Source: Lineus longissimus (lineage: Eukaryota > Nemertea > Pilidiophora > Heteronemertea > Lineidae). Taken from it: a stretch of DNA of 64,000 nt. The notes under the pieces were generated by a model. That model searched no databases. It had not been told where the DNA came from and saw only the letters and a program-made list of their open reading frames with translations. Below are positions 30,273-40,800 of this stretch, piece after piece; within the stretch, counting starts at the first letter, position 1, and each line of letters starts with the position of its first letter. Both the position numbers and the translations under genes were made by a program. Location of the stretch: contig NC_088319.1 of NCBI RefSeq assembly GCF_910592395.1, positions 8,680,001 through 8,744,000 on the forward strand, given 5' to 3'.

Positions 30273-31631
30273 TCACTGTTTTATGCAATATCGACAACAG
30301 TAAAATGCTCTACTGTGGTATAGTAGAGAGTACGTTGCATGGGCATGTAACGGTACCTTCAAATAGCGCTTACAACTGTAATACTGGACCCTCTCAGTAC
30401 ACTCAAACTCTTTATGCCCCCACAGTTCACTACCATACAAAAGAATTGACTTTATCTTCGAATCGAAGATTTTAAAAAACACATTGTTTGATAATGTACC
30501 AAATCTATACAAAGTACATGTACTGAAAAGAATGGTCATAGCTCTCTTGCCCTTTTCTGCTCTTTGGCTCACCATACTATTTTCCGACAAGCCTGATGTA
30601 AACTTAGCACCTAGATAGACATATTCGTTGACAACCTCTAACTCACGCCCCTCATAAAACCATCGTTCGTCAGCTGCTAACCTACCCCCCTTCCTAAAGA
30701 CCATAATCTTTGTTTTACTTCTATTTACCTTCAAACCCCACTTTTTATTATGTCTCTCAAGGATCTTTAGTAAAGCTTGTAGACTTTTCTTATCATCAGC
30801 CATTAGTACAATATCATCTGCAAAGAGCAGTAAATGGAGCCTAGGCTTGTCTTCTCCCAACCAAACACCTTGAATACCACTTTTCGTGATTTCACGCACC
30901 AACTCATCAATGTACAAACTAAATAAAAAAGGGCTCAGAATACAGCCCTGCTTTAAACCTATGGAACAGTCAAAATAGTCTGTCACTAGATGCCTTTCCC
31001 TCACACATGCAACCGCAGTTCTATAAATTCCCTTTAAAGCATTTAACAAAAAACCTCTAATCCCTCGACTCTCTATCAACCACAGCAACTTACGTCTATT
31101 TACAGAATCATACGCTTTAGAAAGGTCAATAAAGGCACAATAAAAACGTCCACTCTTCTTAGAGATGTTTCTGTGGATCAATGAATGTAATGTAAACACA
31201 CTATCTATGGTGCTATAACCTTTCCTATACCCTCCTTGGGCTTCCGATAGCTTTGCACCTGCCTCTGCCCAAAATTTTAATCTGCTGTTCAAAACCTTAG
31301 TGAAAACCTTGCTTAGCACACTTCCAAGTGATATACCCCTATAGTTATTCGCAGCGTTACGATCACCCTTCTTAAACAATGGTATCACCAAAGACTTAGT
31401 CCATTCCGCCGGGAAGTAACCGGTCATAAATATTGTGTTCAAAATCCTTGTAAAAATCGGTAGGATATAGATAGACCCATTCTTTACAAATTCAGGTATC
31501 ACCATGTCAGGCCCAGCAGCTTTGCCACACTTCAATGAGTTGATCTCACGTAACACTTCCTCCTGTGATATTGGTTCATTACATATAAGCATATACCCAT
31601 GGAGCGGGCAAAGTTGAAATGTAATATACAT
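30273..31631 (-). CDS. LINE reverse transcriptase domain
   Basis: A 452-residue open segment holds the RT motifs in order: NNYRGISLGSVLSK (about 95), AFIDLSKAYDSVNR with the first catalytic Asp (about 169), GLKQGCILSPFLFSLYIDEL (about 225-244), LLFADDIVLMAD with the catalytic FADD (270-273), GLKVNRSKTK and EYVYLGAKF. The first 15 or so residues derive from the inserted element, not from the LINE. The true LINE sequence begins at about CNEPISQEEVLREI. Its role is target-primed reverse transcription of the LINE RNA. The end of the protein is truncated or shifted near 30280. Confidence 0.9.
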   Translation of the reverse strand: MYITFQLCPLHGYMLICNEPISQEEVLREINSLKCGKAAGPDMVIPEFVKNGSIYILPIFTRILNTIFMTGYFPAEWTKSLVIPLFKKGDRNAANNYRGISLGSVLSKVFTKVLNSRLKFWAEAGAKLSEAQGGYRKGYSTIDSVFTLHSLIHRNISKKSGRFYCAFIDLSKAYDSVNRRKLLWLIESRGIRGFLLNALKGIYRTAVACVRERHLVTDYFDCSIGLKQGCILSPFLFSLYIDELVREITKSGIQGVWLGEDKPRLHLLLFADDIVLMADDKKSLQALLKILERHNKKWGLKVNRSKTKIMVFRKGGRLAADERWFYEGRELEVVNEYVYLGAKFTSGLSENSMVSQRAEKGKRAMTILFSTCTLYRFGTLSNNVFFKIFDSKIKSILLYGSELWGHKEFECTERVQYYSCKRYLKVPLHAHATYSLLYHSRAFYCCRYCIKQ

Positions 31632-32450
31632 TAGTTAAATGGGCACGATGATTGAGCTACATTAAATTTCTAACGTTACTGAAGTTTTATTAAAGGTTAA
31701 ACACGAAATTAACTGCATTTAGGGACTTATTGCTGCTATCTACATGCAACCCCCAATAGATTGATTGGAGTACGCTATTTTGCACAATGCGTTGAGACCA
31801 GTGACAGCAGGTCCTGTTCCAAATAAGGCCCTCACATATTAGGCATATCACCTACCCACTCCCATACCCAATGCCACTGTCGGACCAAAGCCAGGCGCAT
31901 GGAGAGATGCAGAACGCATTTCAAACTGACAACATCAGTCAGTAAGGAATAAAACAAAGAGCAAGCGCTGGCCACTGTACATATTTTGTCCATCCTGGCA
32001 TAACTGTTTATTGATACCCTGACTACATGTTCCGGTAGGCCACTCTGCAGAATTTGCCTTATCACTCAGGTCAGTGTTTCTCGAATAGAACTAAAATAGA
32101 ACAGGCTAATCATTAATCTCCCTGCTAATACCCTGCACCATGGACCAGGTTGTATAGCACTACATACGTGCTGGAAGCTGATACTGATGTGGCAGGGAGA
32201 ATATGCGTGAAGTTTGTGCATGCTTTTGAGAATGAGCGGAGCTCTCCAGTCGACGTGCTTTCTGAAAAGTTGTTATTTATTCTAAAACCACGAAGATATT
32301 CGACGTATGACACCCTCAGTGACACTCTTACTTATGATCCACACCTACGAAACCAAAAGTTGCAAGAATTCGACGCATTTTCGAGGCCCAATTTTGAAAC
32401 AAAAATCGCCTCCTATTTAGCGGCCACAACGCGCATTATAGTATAGATAG
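31587..32450 (+). mobile_element. Element inserted in the LINE, ends resembling the Helentron-like family
   Basis: LINE coding sequence stops near 32450 (after a DDDL-like acidic segment) and resumes near 31590 (CNEPISQ), so about 0.86 kb was inserted. On the plus strand the insert starts GCATATACCCATGGAGCGGG and ends ATTATAGTATAGAT. Compare GCATAACCCGTGTAGTGGG and ATTATTATATAGAT at the ends of the element at 28943-30213. The interior differs, so it would be a distinct subfamily. A 98-codon frame (32150-32446) runs to its right end without a recognisable product. Confidence 0.5.
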
Positions 32451-32518
32451 AACAAGTCATCGTCAGCGATTACATCATTACGATCAGCTACAGGATCGCC
32501 CCAACCTTCAATACCTTG

Positions 32519-32788
32519 CTAAGTATCATTTTCACCAGAATTCAATAACCTCTCAAAATAGGTTTGCCAATCTTCTAAAGATGTATCATTAGAAACCTTA
32601 CCATCCGATTTAGTACTGAGCATTGACCAAAATTGTTTTGAATCACGCAGGGAATTCACCAATTTGTTCGCATTTGACCTACGCCACCTATGTTTCTTTT
32701 CTGTACAAAGTGTCTTATTAAACTCAGCCCTTGCTCGCCTGTACTGATGAAAATCCACCTCGTTCCTGCTTCGCCTAAAGCGTCTCAA
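32519..32788 (-). CDS. LINE ORF2 linker between endonuclease and RT
   Basis: This basic segment (RRFRRSRNEVDFHQYRRARA, KKHRWRRSNANKLVNSLRDS) is typical of the region between the APE endonuclease and RT in LINE ORF2, ending EDWQTYFERLLN. It belongs to the same ORF2 as the flanking domains but is in a separate open piece because of frame breaks and the inserted element. Confidence 0.7.
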   Translation of the reverse strand: MRRFRRSRNEVDFHQYRRARAEFNKTLCTEKKHRWRRSNANKLVNSLRDSKQFWSMLSTKSDGKVSNDTSLEDWQTYFERLLNSGENDT

Positions 32789-32833
32789 TAACGATTGACT
32801 GCGCCTCTTCTGACGCCTGCACTCTGCGTCAAA

Positions 32834-33924
32834 TCAGTTATCTTTGGTTCTACTACCGGACGTTTTACAGACATTTTTACAGTGATCACCTGCTTTACAC
32901 AACAAACCAGTAAACGCCGTGATAGCTGCGTCTATACCATTCTCTGTACTATCCAGAAACTGAGATACATTCAATAAATCACTTGCCACTTCTGGTGTAC
33001 TTAGATTTTCCAGAAAATAACCATTATCTCTTTTCCATACAAATTTACACAACGGTTCGCCAATATCATTATGAATAAAATTATGTCTTTCACCATCAAG
33101 CATAGAATGTCGACTGAAGCTACACGAGACTGGCATGTGGGATGATTCAACCCCTGTATGCACATCAAAGTCAACTATTAGTTTAAACAGTTCTGGCGCA
33201 ACAATGAAGTAGTCTATTACACTTTTTCCATTACCCCCAAGGAAGGTAAAATTACCTATGCCAGCGTCCTTGCCACATCTACCATTCACAATTTGCACAC
33301 AATGATTCTTGCAGAACGTCAACAAGTCTCTCCCTCTGCGGTTAACCACTAAGTCTCGCGACACACGCACCAATTCAATGGGTTCATTGAATGTTACTTC
33401 CTCGTTGTCCGGGTTTACTACATAATCCACCAATTCGGCTGTTCGTCCATTGAAATCGCCGCATAATACGGGGTACACGCTGTCCAGAGCCACATTCAAA
33501 GACGATAAGTTGTCCTCAAAAAGTTCAACACCAATTATAGGTATATTAGTAAACATCGGGGAGTCCATGAGCGGAAGATATGTGCACACAAACAGGATAC
33601 CTTTATCAACACCAAACACACCTTTTGAAATACGAAGGGCAACCATATTTCTGGTTTGAAAACTACTTGTTACAAATTTCACAAGATTCCTTCGCACGCA
33701 CACTGCTACACCACCCATGGCCCTACCGCCACACAATGATTCCGTTGCCTCCGAAAGCTGACGTAATCCTCAAACTGTAGACAAGGTTCACTTGCATCCA
33801 CGCACCACGTCTCGGTTAATCCGAAAATATCGAATTCTTTAAGAAATTCTACGAAAGACGCATCTCTAACTTTGTTTCTTAAACCTTCTACATTCCATGA
33901 CACAGAACGTAATACTCTTGACAC
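32834..33924 (-). CDS. LINE APE-type endonuclease domain, frameshifted
   Basis: The N-terminal part (33706-33924) carries SWNVEGLRNK and FDIFGLTETW (the Mg-binding Asn and Glu motifs). The larger part (32834-33736) carries CGDFNGRT, the SVIDYFIV segment and SSHMPVSC (the catalytic SDH-like His). These are the hallmarks of apurinic-endonuclease-like LINE nucleases that nick the target DNA. The two parts overlap in different frames near 33706-33736, so one small indel separates them. Confidence 0.85.
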
Positions 33925-33957
33925 CCTCGACTCACTAATCTCGGGCCGGCCGACGCC

Positions 33958-35208
33958 TCATTGCTCATCGTCACCCTCCTCATTTCCGTAACTATCATCG
34001 TCTCCTGAACCTCTCTCTATCGGTTCCGAAAAGATCTCAAACTCCCGTTTCACTTGTTTCACTTCATCCTTTTCAGCATTGTAAACAAATATGTTCTTCA
34101 ACCTTTCACGATTTTTCACGATGAGCTTGTTATATGACATATATGCGGTATATCCGGCATCCCGTGCCTCAACAAGCTTGACGCCGAGTCTGTACCTGGC
34201 GTACTTCACCGCATCACAGAAATCCTCGAGGAAAAAGAGTCCTTCTGGTTTGTTACGCCTTGCCGCTTTCAGGATCGTCTCCTTGTCCTTATAGAAGGAT
34301 ACTTTGAAGATGAGATCACGTGGCGAGCGGGTATCCTGTTGCTTGCGCCTCGCGATTCGGTGTGCGCGCTCGATTTGGATGTCGTCGTTTACGCCCAACT
34401 TGTCCTTAATACACTCCTTCACCGTACGTTCACAATCGGCCCAAGTCTCATCCGCCTGTTCAGCCACACCTCGAACCACAATGTTGTTTCGTTTGGATTG
34501 ATCCTCAATATAGTCCATCTTTCTCTTCAACACAGCGTTTTCCTTCTGCAAGGCTTCTACCTGACGTTCGAAATTCCTTTGAGAATTTTCCAGCCTCTGA
34601 ACAACGACCATTATACCGTGTACCTCGGCTTTTAACTCCTTCCTAACGTCTGCGAACTGGTTCGACATATTCGTTTCCATTTTCTTCATTTGTTTGAGCA
34701 GGTCTCCTAGAGTTGGTTCCCTCTCGGTGGCCGGCAACGTCGTCTGCCGCGTTTTCCATCCCGCACCAGATCCTCCAGGAGTACCCTGGGTCGACTTCGG
34801 AGGTCCCGGGTTCATCTCGACATCTCCGCATCGGATCAACAGGAGTGCGCGGTTCCACTCGACTCGGCATTCGGTTTCTTGGTTAAGCCCTATTTTGTTT
34901 AAGAGTCCTTCTTGGTATGCACTCAAGCACACATGCACCATGCCGAGCCACAGCATTGCGTAGACACACACAATGCCCACCCTGTAGTGGACATCTGACC
35001 ATTTGGAAAATGGCGTGTACGTAGATTTTGCACGATGCAAGCGGGACTTGGGAGGCGTAAACCTTCCAATTCTGACCCTCCACAGCTCGACCGAAATACC
35101 CATCCTGACCGACACGATCTCGCCAACCGAGCTATGTGACTGTATCCTATGCTCCCCAGAAACGAAGGGAAACACTATTGAGACAGAGCACGAACGAACC
35201 TCAATCAC
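33958..35208 (-). CDS. LINE ORF1 protein with hydrophobic N-terminus, 2A-like motif, coiled coil and RRM-type core
   Basis: A 416-residue ORF. Residues about 77-97 (VGIVCVYAMLWLGMVHVCL) are hydrophobic. Residues 129-136 read DVEMNPGP, the 2A ribosome-skipping consensus, preceded by LLLIRCG. A coiled-coil region (about 165-245) leads to DQSKRNNIVVRGV (the L1 ORF1p RRM entry, about 250), then a basic C-terminal domain (KARRN, SYNKLIVKNRERLKNIFVY) and an acidic tail. The core binds LINE RNA. If the 2A works, ribosomes release the first 135 residues and continue with a separate RNA-binding protein. The frame is intact throughout. Confidence 0.9.
   Translation of the reverse strand: MIEVRSCSVSIVFPFVSGEHRIQSHSSVGEIVSVRMGISVELWRVRIGRFTPPKSRLHRAKSTYTPFSKWSDVHYRVGIVCVYAMLWLGMVHVCLSAYQEGLLNKIGLNQETECRVEWNRALLLIRCGDVEMNPGPPKSTQGTPGGSGAGWKTRQTTLPATEREPTLGDLLKQMKKMETNMSNQFADVRKELKAEVHGIMVVVQRLENSQRNFERQVEALQKENAVLKRKMDYIEDQSKRNNIVVRGVAEQADETWADCERTVKECIKDKLGVNDDIQIERAHRIARRKQQDTRSPRDLIFKVSFYKDKETILKAARRNKPEGLFFLEDFCDAVKYARYRLGVKLVEARDAGYTAYMSYNKLIVKNRERLKNIFVYNAEKDEVKQVKREFEIFSEPIERGSGDDDSYGNEEGDDEQ
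34801..34824 (-). promoter_or_regulatory. 2A ribosome-skipping motif within LINE ORF1
   Basis: The 24 bases encode DVEMNPGP, matching the D-V/I-E-x-N-P-G-P signature; separation would occur between Gly and the final Pro. The upstream LLLIRCG matches the hydrophobic lead usually seen before 2A motifs. Confidence 0.85.
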
Positions 35209-35260
35209 TTCTGCGCCGCCATCTTGTCAGTAGTGTCATCTTGCGCCGCCATCTTGTCAG

Positions 35261-35726
35261 TAAATGTTCCCTAATTTGAAATCCCACCCTCGTTTGACCT
35301 GGCAATTTATAAACCTCATCTAACATATATCCTAAAAGTGGCAAATTGTACCTATTCCAATTACTGTCTTCTCCCACTTAACTGAGCGCGGCTGAATCGT
35401 AAAATGACTAAGTCCAAATGAATAGGCCGATTTTACTGGTGGCAGGCGAACATTAGAAAGAACAGCCACAGCTGATAATTGACTCCCTTTTCGTGGGCAA
35501 TGCCAATGCCTTCCACGTAAGTGGATAAAAGACATGAACATTGACATGGGGTAGTCCTGTACTGAATGAATGAATACAATACAACTAGCGTCCTCATTGT
35601 ATGCCTATAGTGTCAGTTGACCAGAAAATTTCTAATCTAGTGTCCATAAAGAAGTCTTGCTGTCAACGAATAAAAGAACAGATTTACTTATCAATTTACC
35701 AATCAATTTTATTATCCAAACGGGAT
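35261..35726. other. 3' flank of DDE gene copy A (duplicated at 45690)
   Basis: From about 35360 onward the sequence is a near copy of 45690-46230 (landmarks CTTCTCCCACTTAAC, CCACGTAAGTGGATAAAAGA). It is untranslated flank of the DDE gene. No other gene is seen. Confidence 0.7.
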
Positions 35727-37615
35727 TTACACGTCATCATCAATAACATCATCATCCTCTTCTCCTTCCGAAAACTCAATCTCCTCAACAAACTGCTCAA
35801 GCTCATCATTTACCATCTCTACCCCCTCCCCGACTTCGTCATCGTCCTCAGGAACTAGGCCACTGGCTCTCCAACCCTTCATAATCGTCTGTTGTGTGAC
35901 CCTTTCCCAGCCGAGGCTGATCATCCTGACCATATCCCGCCTGGTGATCCGCTCACAATGTCCTTGATCATCGGTGTAACCGATTTTCCACACTTTCCAA
36001 ATGGTCCTCAGGTGACACTTGAAGCTCCTGTTCACGGTTAAGTCCAAGGGCTGCAGCAGCGAAGTACACTGTACATCGCCCTGGGATAAAAGTGTCTGTC
36101 CCATTTTCTGCGGTGATTGCATCACGAAATTGCTGATTTCGAGGCGCCGGATACCTGTCTAAAAGTAACAGGAACGTGGCCCCTGCTACAAATGGCACAC
36201 TCAGGGCCTGCAACCACTCGATTAGCGATTTGTGTCGTGCCCAACCCTGTGGACTACCAGTTACCTGGAAAAGCAAACAACAAGTATGAACATTTACATT
36301 ACTTTTCTGAACAGTTAGACACGCACAATGGTTTGGTTGCATCAATGATAGAGCTACAACAATTTTAGTCATTGAAGTTCTGATTTTCCTAAAAAATGCT
36401 ACCATTAACTAGAATGTCTGACCGTCAATGACAACACTGATGACGTCAGGTACATGTCCTGTACTACAAGCACGGACTTGTATTCTATGCCAATACTCAC
36501 TCGCACATTGTCTGGAGCATCCACCTGAAGCTGCCGAATGACGTCACCATCTGGCGCCAAACCTCTGAAGTTGAGCTCGGCTCGTCCTTTTCGTCCGTCT
36601 GTCTTAACTACTAGAGTCACCGTGCATCCAAGTTTCGGGTTGCCTTGGGATGATCTAATGTCAACATTCTGGGATCCAGTCGCTTCCATTGTTGATCTTG
36701 GCACCATATCAAACAACACGAACGTCTCATTCATGTTCATGATGACATCAAAATCAGCGTCTCTGATGAGGTCGGCAAAATCTCCCCGGTAGTCGGCAAC
36801 TAAAGCCTGGGCGTTGTCAGGTAACCCCCTTGAATCGTTGGTCTTTCTTCGATAGCTGATTTGTTTTCTGAAATGGAATTTGCATATTGTTAAAATTCAC
36901 CGAATACAATCCATTCCGAACGTTAAAGCCGATCCATGCAACAGCGGAATAAAGCTCACCTTTCCATAAAGTTGCTAAGCCAATGTGCAGATGCATGGAA
37001 AAGGTATCGCAGGGGTCTCTGTTCTTGTCTTTCGGCCTTCGTTTCGTTCGGAAGCTCTGCCCACCATTGCCGAAATTCTCTTCCAGCTTGCCCTTTAATA
37101 TCCTCACCGGAAACAGGGAAACCAAATTGTTTTCCATTTCGGGCCACTATGCTGAAATAAAAAAGCTAACACGTTTAACATCTTTGGAAATATTGATTGG
37201 CGATAACCACAGGTATGAACGAAATGTTAGTCCTAGGAATAAAGGTCCCAGGAACAATAATACTGATATTGTCAAAGGCATGGTCAGGGTCAGTCGCTTT
37301 GATGTATAATGCGACTTATTCTTCCGACACAACACAGGAGTGGACTTATTCCGGTCGGTAAAGGCCAACAAAGAAGGAGATTCATTTAGCGAGGAATATA
37401 ATGCTTGTGGAAACACTACCTTGTGCATCAGTGCCGTGTTGCCGTTGTCTCCTCCGTCTTCTATGGTCTTGAGTTGATCTATCTCTGAGGGCTAACAAGT
37501 CATCCTGTGTGCTTATCCAACGTCTAAATGTCTGCGGTGCTATGCGGTGGTGTCTAGCAAATGATGTCGCAGTTTCAGCATGACGTAATCCTATAGCACG
37601 TCCAATTGGTATGTC
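35727..37615 (-). CDS. pogo/jerky-like DDE transposase gene, copy A, four exons, frameshifted
   Basis: Exons read from splice sites: about 37615-37420 (HTH; ETATSFARHHRIAPQTFRRW), 37146-36960, 36867-36501 and 36264-35727. Phases agree across all three junctions. Exon 2/3 junction encodes HWLSNFMER/KQISYRRKT, a CENP-B-type HTH region; exon 3 holds NMNETFVLFDMVPRST where the family has NMDET, so the first catalytic Asp appears to be Asn. Exon 4 holds LLLLDRYPAPRN (second Asp) and LLQPLDLTVNRSFK (third Asp). Relative to copy B, exon 4 has a 7-base insertion after GRCT near 36070, shifting the frame between the second and third Asp. It ends in an acidic tail. The N-terminal start is uncertain. 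Confidence 0.75.
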
Positions 37616-37687
37616 TCGATAAGGTCAATCTTCTGATTGAGACTGCAGCTTTTCTGGTGCCTACGTGCACCAGGTACAGCCTAGTTA

Positions 37688-37707
37688 GCATCATCTACAT
37701 CATCATC

Positions 37708-37738
<31 letters not shown>

Positions 37739-37745
37739 GTAGTGG
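37688..37745 (+). repeat. CAT/ATC microsatellite
   Basis: About 55 bases of imperfect CAT trinucleotide repeat, between the HTH exon of the DDE gene and the Academ-like terminal repeat. Confidence 0.95.
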
Positions 37746-37811
37746 TATCAGGGTCAGGGCTAGGGCTGTCAACATCATCTCCATGCTCCATTCCATATAG
37801 TATAGGCTCTG

Positions 37812-40800
37812 GGGGGGTTCCTGTGTACATCTCTCTTCTACAGCAAAACTTTGGATTTTCCGGTTCTATATGTTGTCACCCTTGGAAAAAATCTGGGTAA
37901 CACTCCCAGATCAAGTACGTTTTTTCTGCACAGCCCAGTACGTGATTATGACATGAGGGCAATTGGCCAAAATAGCAAAATTCAGTTCTCATGGAATAAT
38001 TCAAGAGGAGGCAACCTTAGATTCAAATGTAACATTTATTAATCATGTTTAGACATAACTAACACATTTTTAGCATGGCTCAATACTTTAAATTGTCTTT
38101 TTTAGAAAAAAAAAACATAATTAAGGTTTTTTTCTCAAAAAATGACTTTCAGTTTGAAAGGCGCTCAAATTCCGATCACCTCTCATACACCCAATTCTGT
38201 AGATAAAGCAACTAAATTTGGTCAAAAGTTTCCTTATGAAGTCCTTTGATAATTTTATGCATCATATCTGTGATTCAGGAAATTCTATAGTGACAGCGGG
38301 GTCAAATGTCAACAAAGGTTACCCCTACCCCAAAAAAACGGTATAAACCAAAATTGGTTGAATTGGACTAACTTGAAAAGTAAGTGTGATATCAGACTGA
38401 TTTTGGTGTCAATGTATTGGTTTTTGATAGCACGCTGTTCTTTGGAGCCATAATCAACCCCTTTTGAGTTGACATAATTTGTATAATTTCAAAATGGGCG
38501 CTGAACAACTATGGCAATGATGAAGATGACTAAATTTAGCTCACAATTCAGCTTCAGCCAAACTATTAACATAGCTCAATGATTAATCCTCATTAAATTC
38601 ATTACATGTCCATAAACCCAATATAACTGTCATAACACCACCTTTTACAACCTGCGCAACTACAATGTACTCTTTATTAAGCGACAGGATTTTTGCAGTC
38701 ATTAGGGGAGGCATTTTGCAATGACAAAAATTTACGCATCTGGCTGTGGCGGTCCTACAGGGACATGTTGACCTGGCACACTTAGCGCATAAACAGACAA
38801 CTGTCCAATGTGATTCTAGAGTTTTCCATGTTGTCTCAGGTATGAGCTGTTCCTTGTCGTGCGTATAACCACAATCCTCTGGCTTCAGTGCGATCACCTG
38901 TTCAGAATCTTGATGAATCTTCAAAGCATGCATGATAGTGTAGGCATTGAAAAAGCTGCGCTTGATATGTGGCAGGAGACCTTGGCTGGTAGGTGGCAGG
39001 TTGTGATGAGAACTCCCTTTGACATGATGGAAGATCTCTGCACGCAAGTTTGAAAATGTCTTCCCATCGCTTTTTGGTTTCAGCACTTTGACCAATTCTG
39101 CATTCCTAATCGACGGCTTGGAGAGGGTCGGCACCCCCCCAAAGTGCTTTAATAACTTTTCTGGCTTGGCCTTCAAGGCGGCCTTCTTGGTCCCAACTCA
39201 ACTTTGCTAGTGATATCACATCCTGTAAGACTGTGGACTGCAGGAAGAACAGCACAGAGTTGACATCCGATGCGCTCGAACAAGGTATGAAGGGGCACAT
39301 ACCGAGTGCTATCTCCAACTCGTACCCACAGCTCCTCTAGGTTATGTTGGAGAAAGACAGGCATGTGGTGGAGCAAAGCAACAACTACATCGGTATCATT
39401 GGAGATGACAACACATACTTTGTGTCCTTCCTTGAGCGCATATCCTCATATCCTTGGGTAGTGGTGTTGATGGCTCTATTGAACTATATTCGATGGGTAC
39501 AGTGTCACTTCGCCTTTTCCTCTCGCTGTCCTTCACTGATGGGTCATCAGAATACATGTCAAACACATAGTCAGTTCGACCAAATTGACGATACTTGGCC
39601 GAAAATGACATGAAATCAGACAGAAGGTCATTGAACTTGGAAAGTTTGGTAACATTAACCTTTCGGATCGTGGCCATGATGTCAACTACAAATGACGCAT
39701 CTTTCCGATGACTGTATGTGAATTCCTCCGCTTTTAGGTGCGTTTCCAACTCCTTCAGTAGCTGGCTCTTTGCTGGTTTTGTCATCATTCCTGCATCATC
39801 GAACAGCACTGCGGAGGGAACAACATCGTACTTTAGAAGATCATCTGTTGTAAGGCCACGCTCCCGAGCAATTTCAATGTTTTCTCAGCGATGTTCATCT
39901 CCTTCACTGTCGTCTTGGTTGTCTTCTGTGGCTTCTTTCGGAGAGTTTTCATCGTCTTCAAGTTTGCACGGTGAATGGTACTGCTTATTCGTTCAGTCTT
40001 GGTGACAAACCTTTCCTTTCTGAATTTCAGGTATTTGTCTTTTTCCTTTTGATAAGGCATTGAGCATGTCAATTTTTATATCTTCGGACATGACCTCTTT
40101 TGTCACAAAGTTTTGTAGTGTTTGGGAAGCGTCTACAGACAGACAGAGGGGACCCCTTCTCTTCAATGAATCTCATCATCTCCTGAATATTTCCTTCTTT
40201 GCGGTTGGTTGTGGCCTGCGATGATTCGTGGTGACTGAAAGTCTCGTGTGTCCTATCAATCACATCACTGTATTGCCGATGTAGGTTCTTCACTGCCATC
40301 ACTTCGTGGTATATCAGGTCCCACTGGGCGACGTACTGTTTTTGCTTTGCATGCCCAATGACCCCATCGCTGCACTTTGATGAAAGATTTATGCTTTGCT
40401 CTAATTTCTGGTCTCCTCCAACAGCAGTGAATCGGCCGGGTATCTCTTTGATTGAAAAATTGCCTTTGACAAACTGTTCATAAACTGATGGTGCAGTTTC
40501 AGGCAGACGTCGCATGTCTTCAAGATACAGAGAACCCCATCGCAAGTAGTTTGTCGAATCGAATGCCGCAAACAGGTTCAATGCACGCTGGACGGCGTCA
40601 AGATGCAGTTCCCAAATTCCTTCACGGTCAGCTCTCAGTAGATCACGGACAATATCCATCATTTGCAGGTACTGAGCCCAGAACTTGAAGTTTTCATTGG
40701 CATCAGACCGTGTTTGAATGAATCTGTTCAACTCTTCGACCAACACCTTTGATGCATCAGCAAACTGAACCATATACTTCTGACTATCTGTGATGCATTT

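Larger units (their letters stand above)
30214..35260 (-). mobile_element. Near full-length LINE (L1/CR1-like) with ORF1, APE endonuclease and RT
   Basis: On the minus strand it runs from a 5' end near 35260 (with CGCCGCCATCTTGTCAGTA repeated twice) through ORF1 (33958-35208), endonuclease (32834-33924), linker (32519-32788) and RT (30273-31600). It is interrupted by a separate element at about 31587-32450. Its 3' end is cut at the Helentron-like element near 30213, so the native 3' UTR is not seen. ORF2 has at least two breaks (near 33720 and at the insertion), so it is inactive as it stands. Confidence 0.85.

Noticed and set aside
33450-35233. Plus-strand frames opposite LINE ORF1 and the endonuclease
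   Set aside because: They overlap a well-supported minus-strand ORF1 and APE domain and have no recognisable motif.
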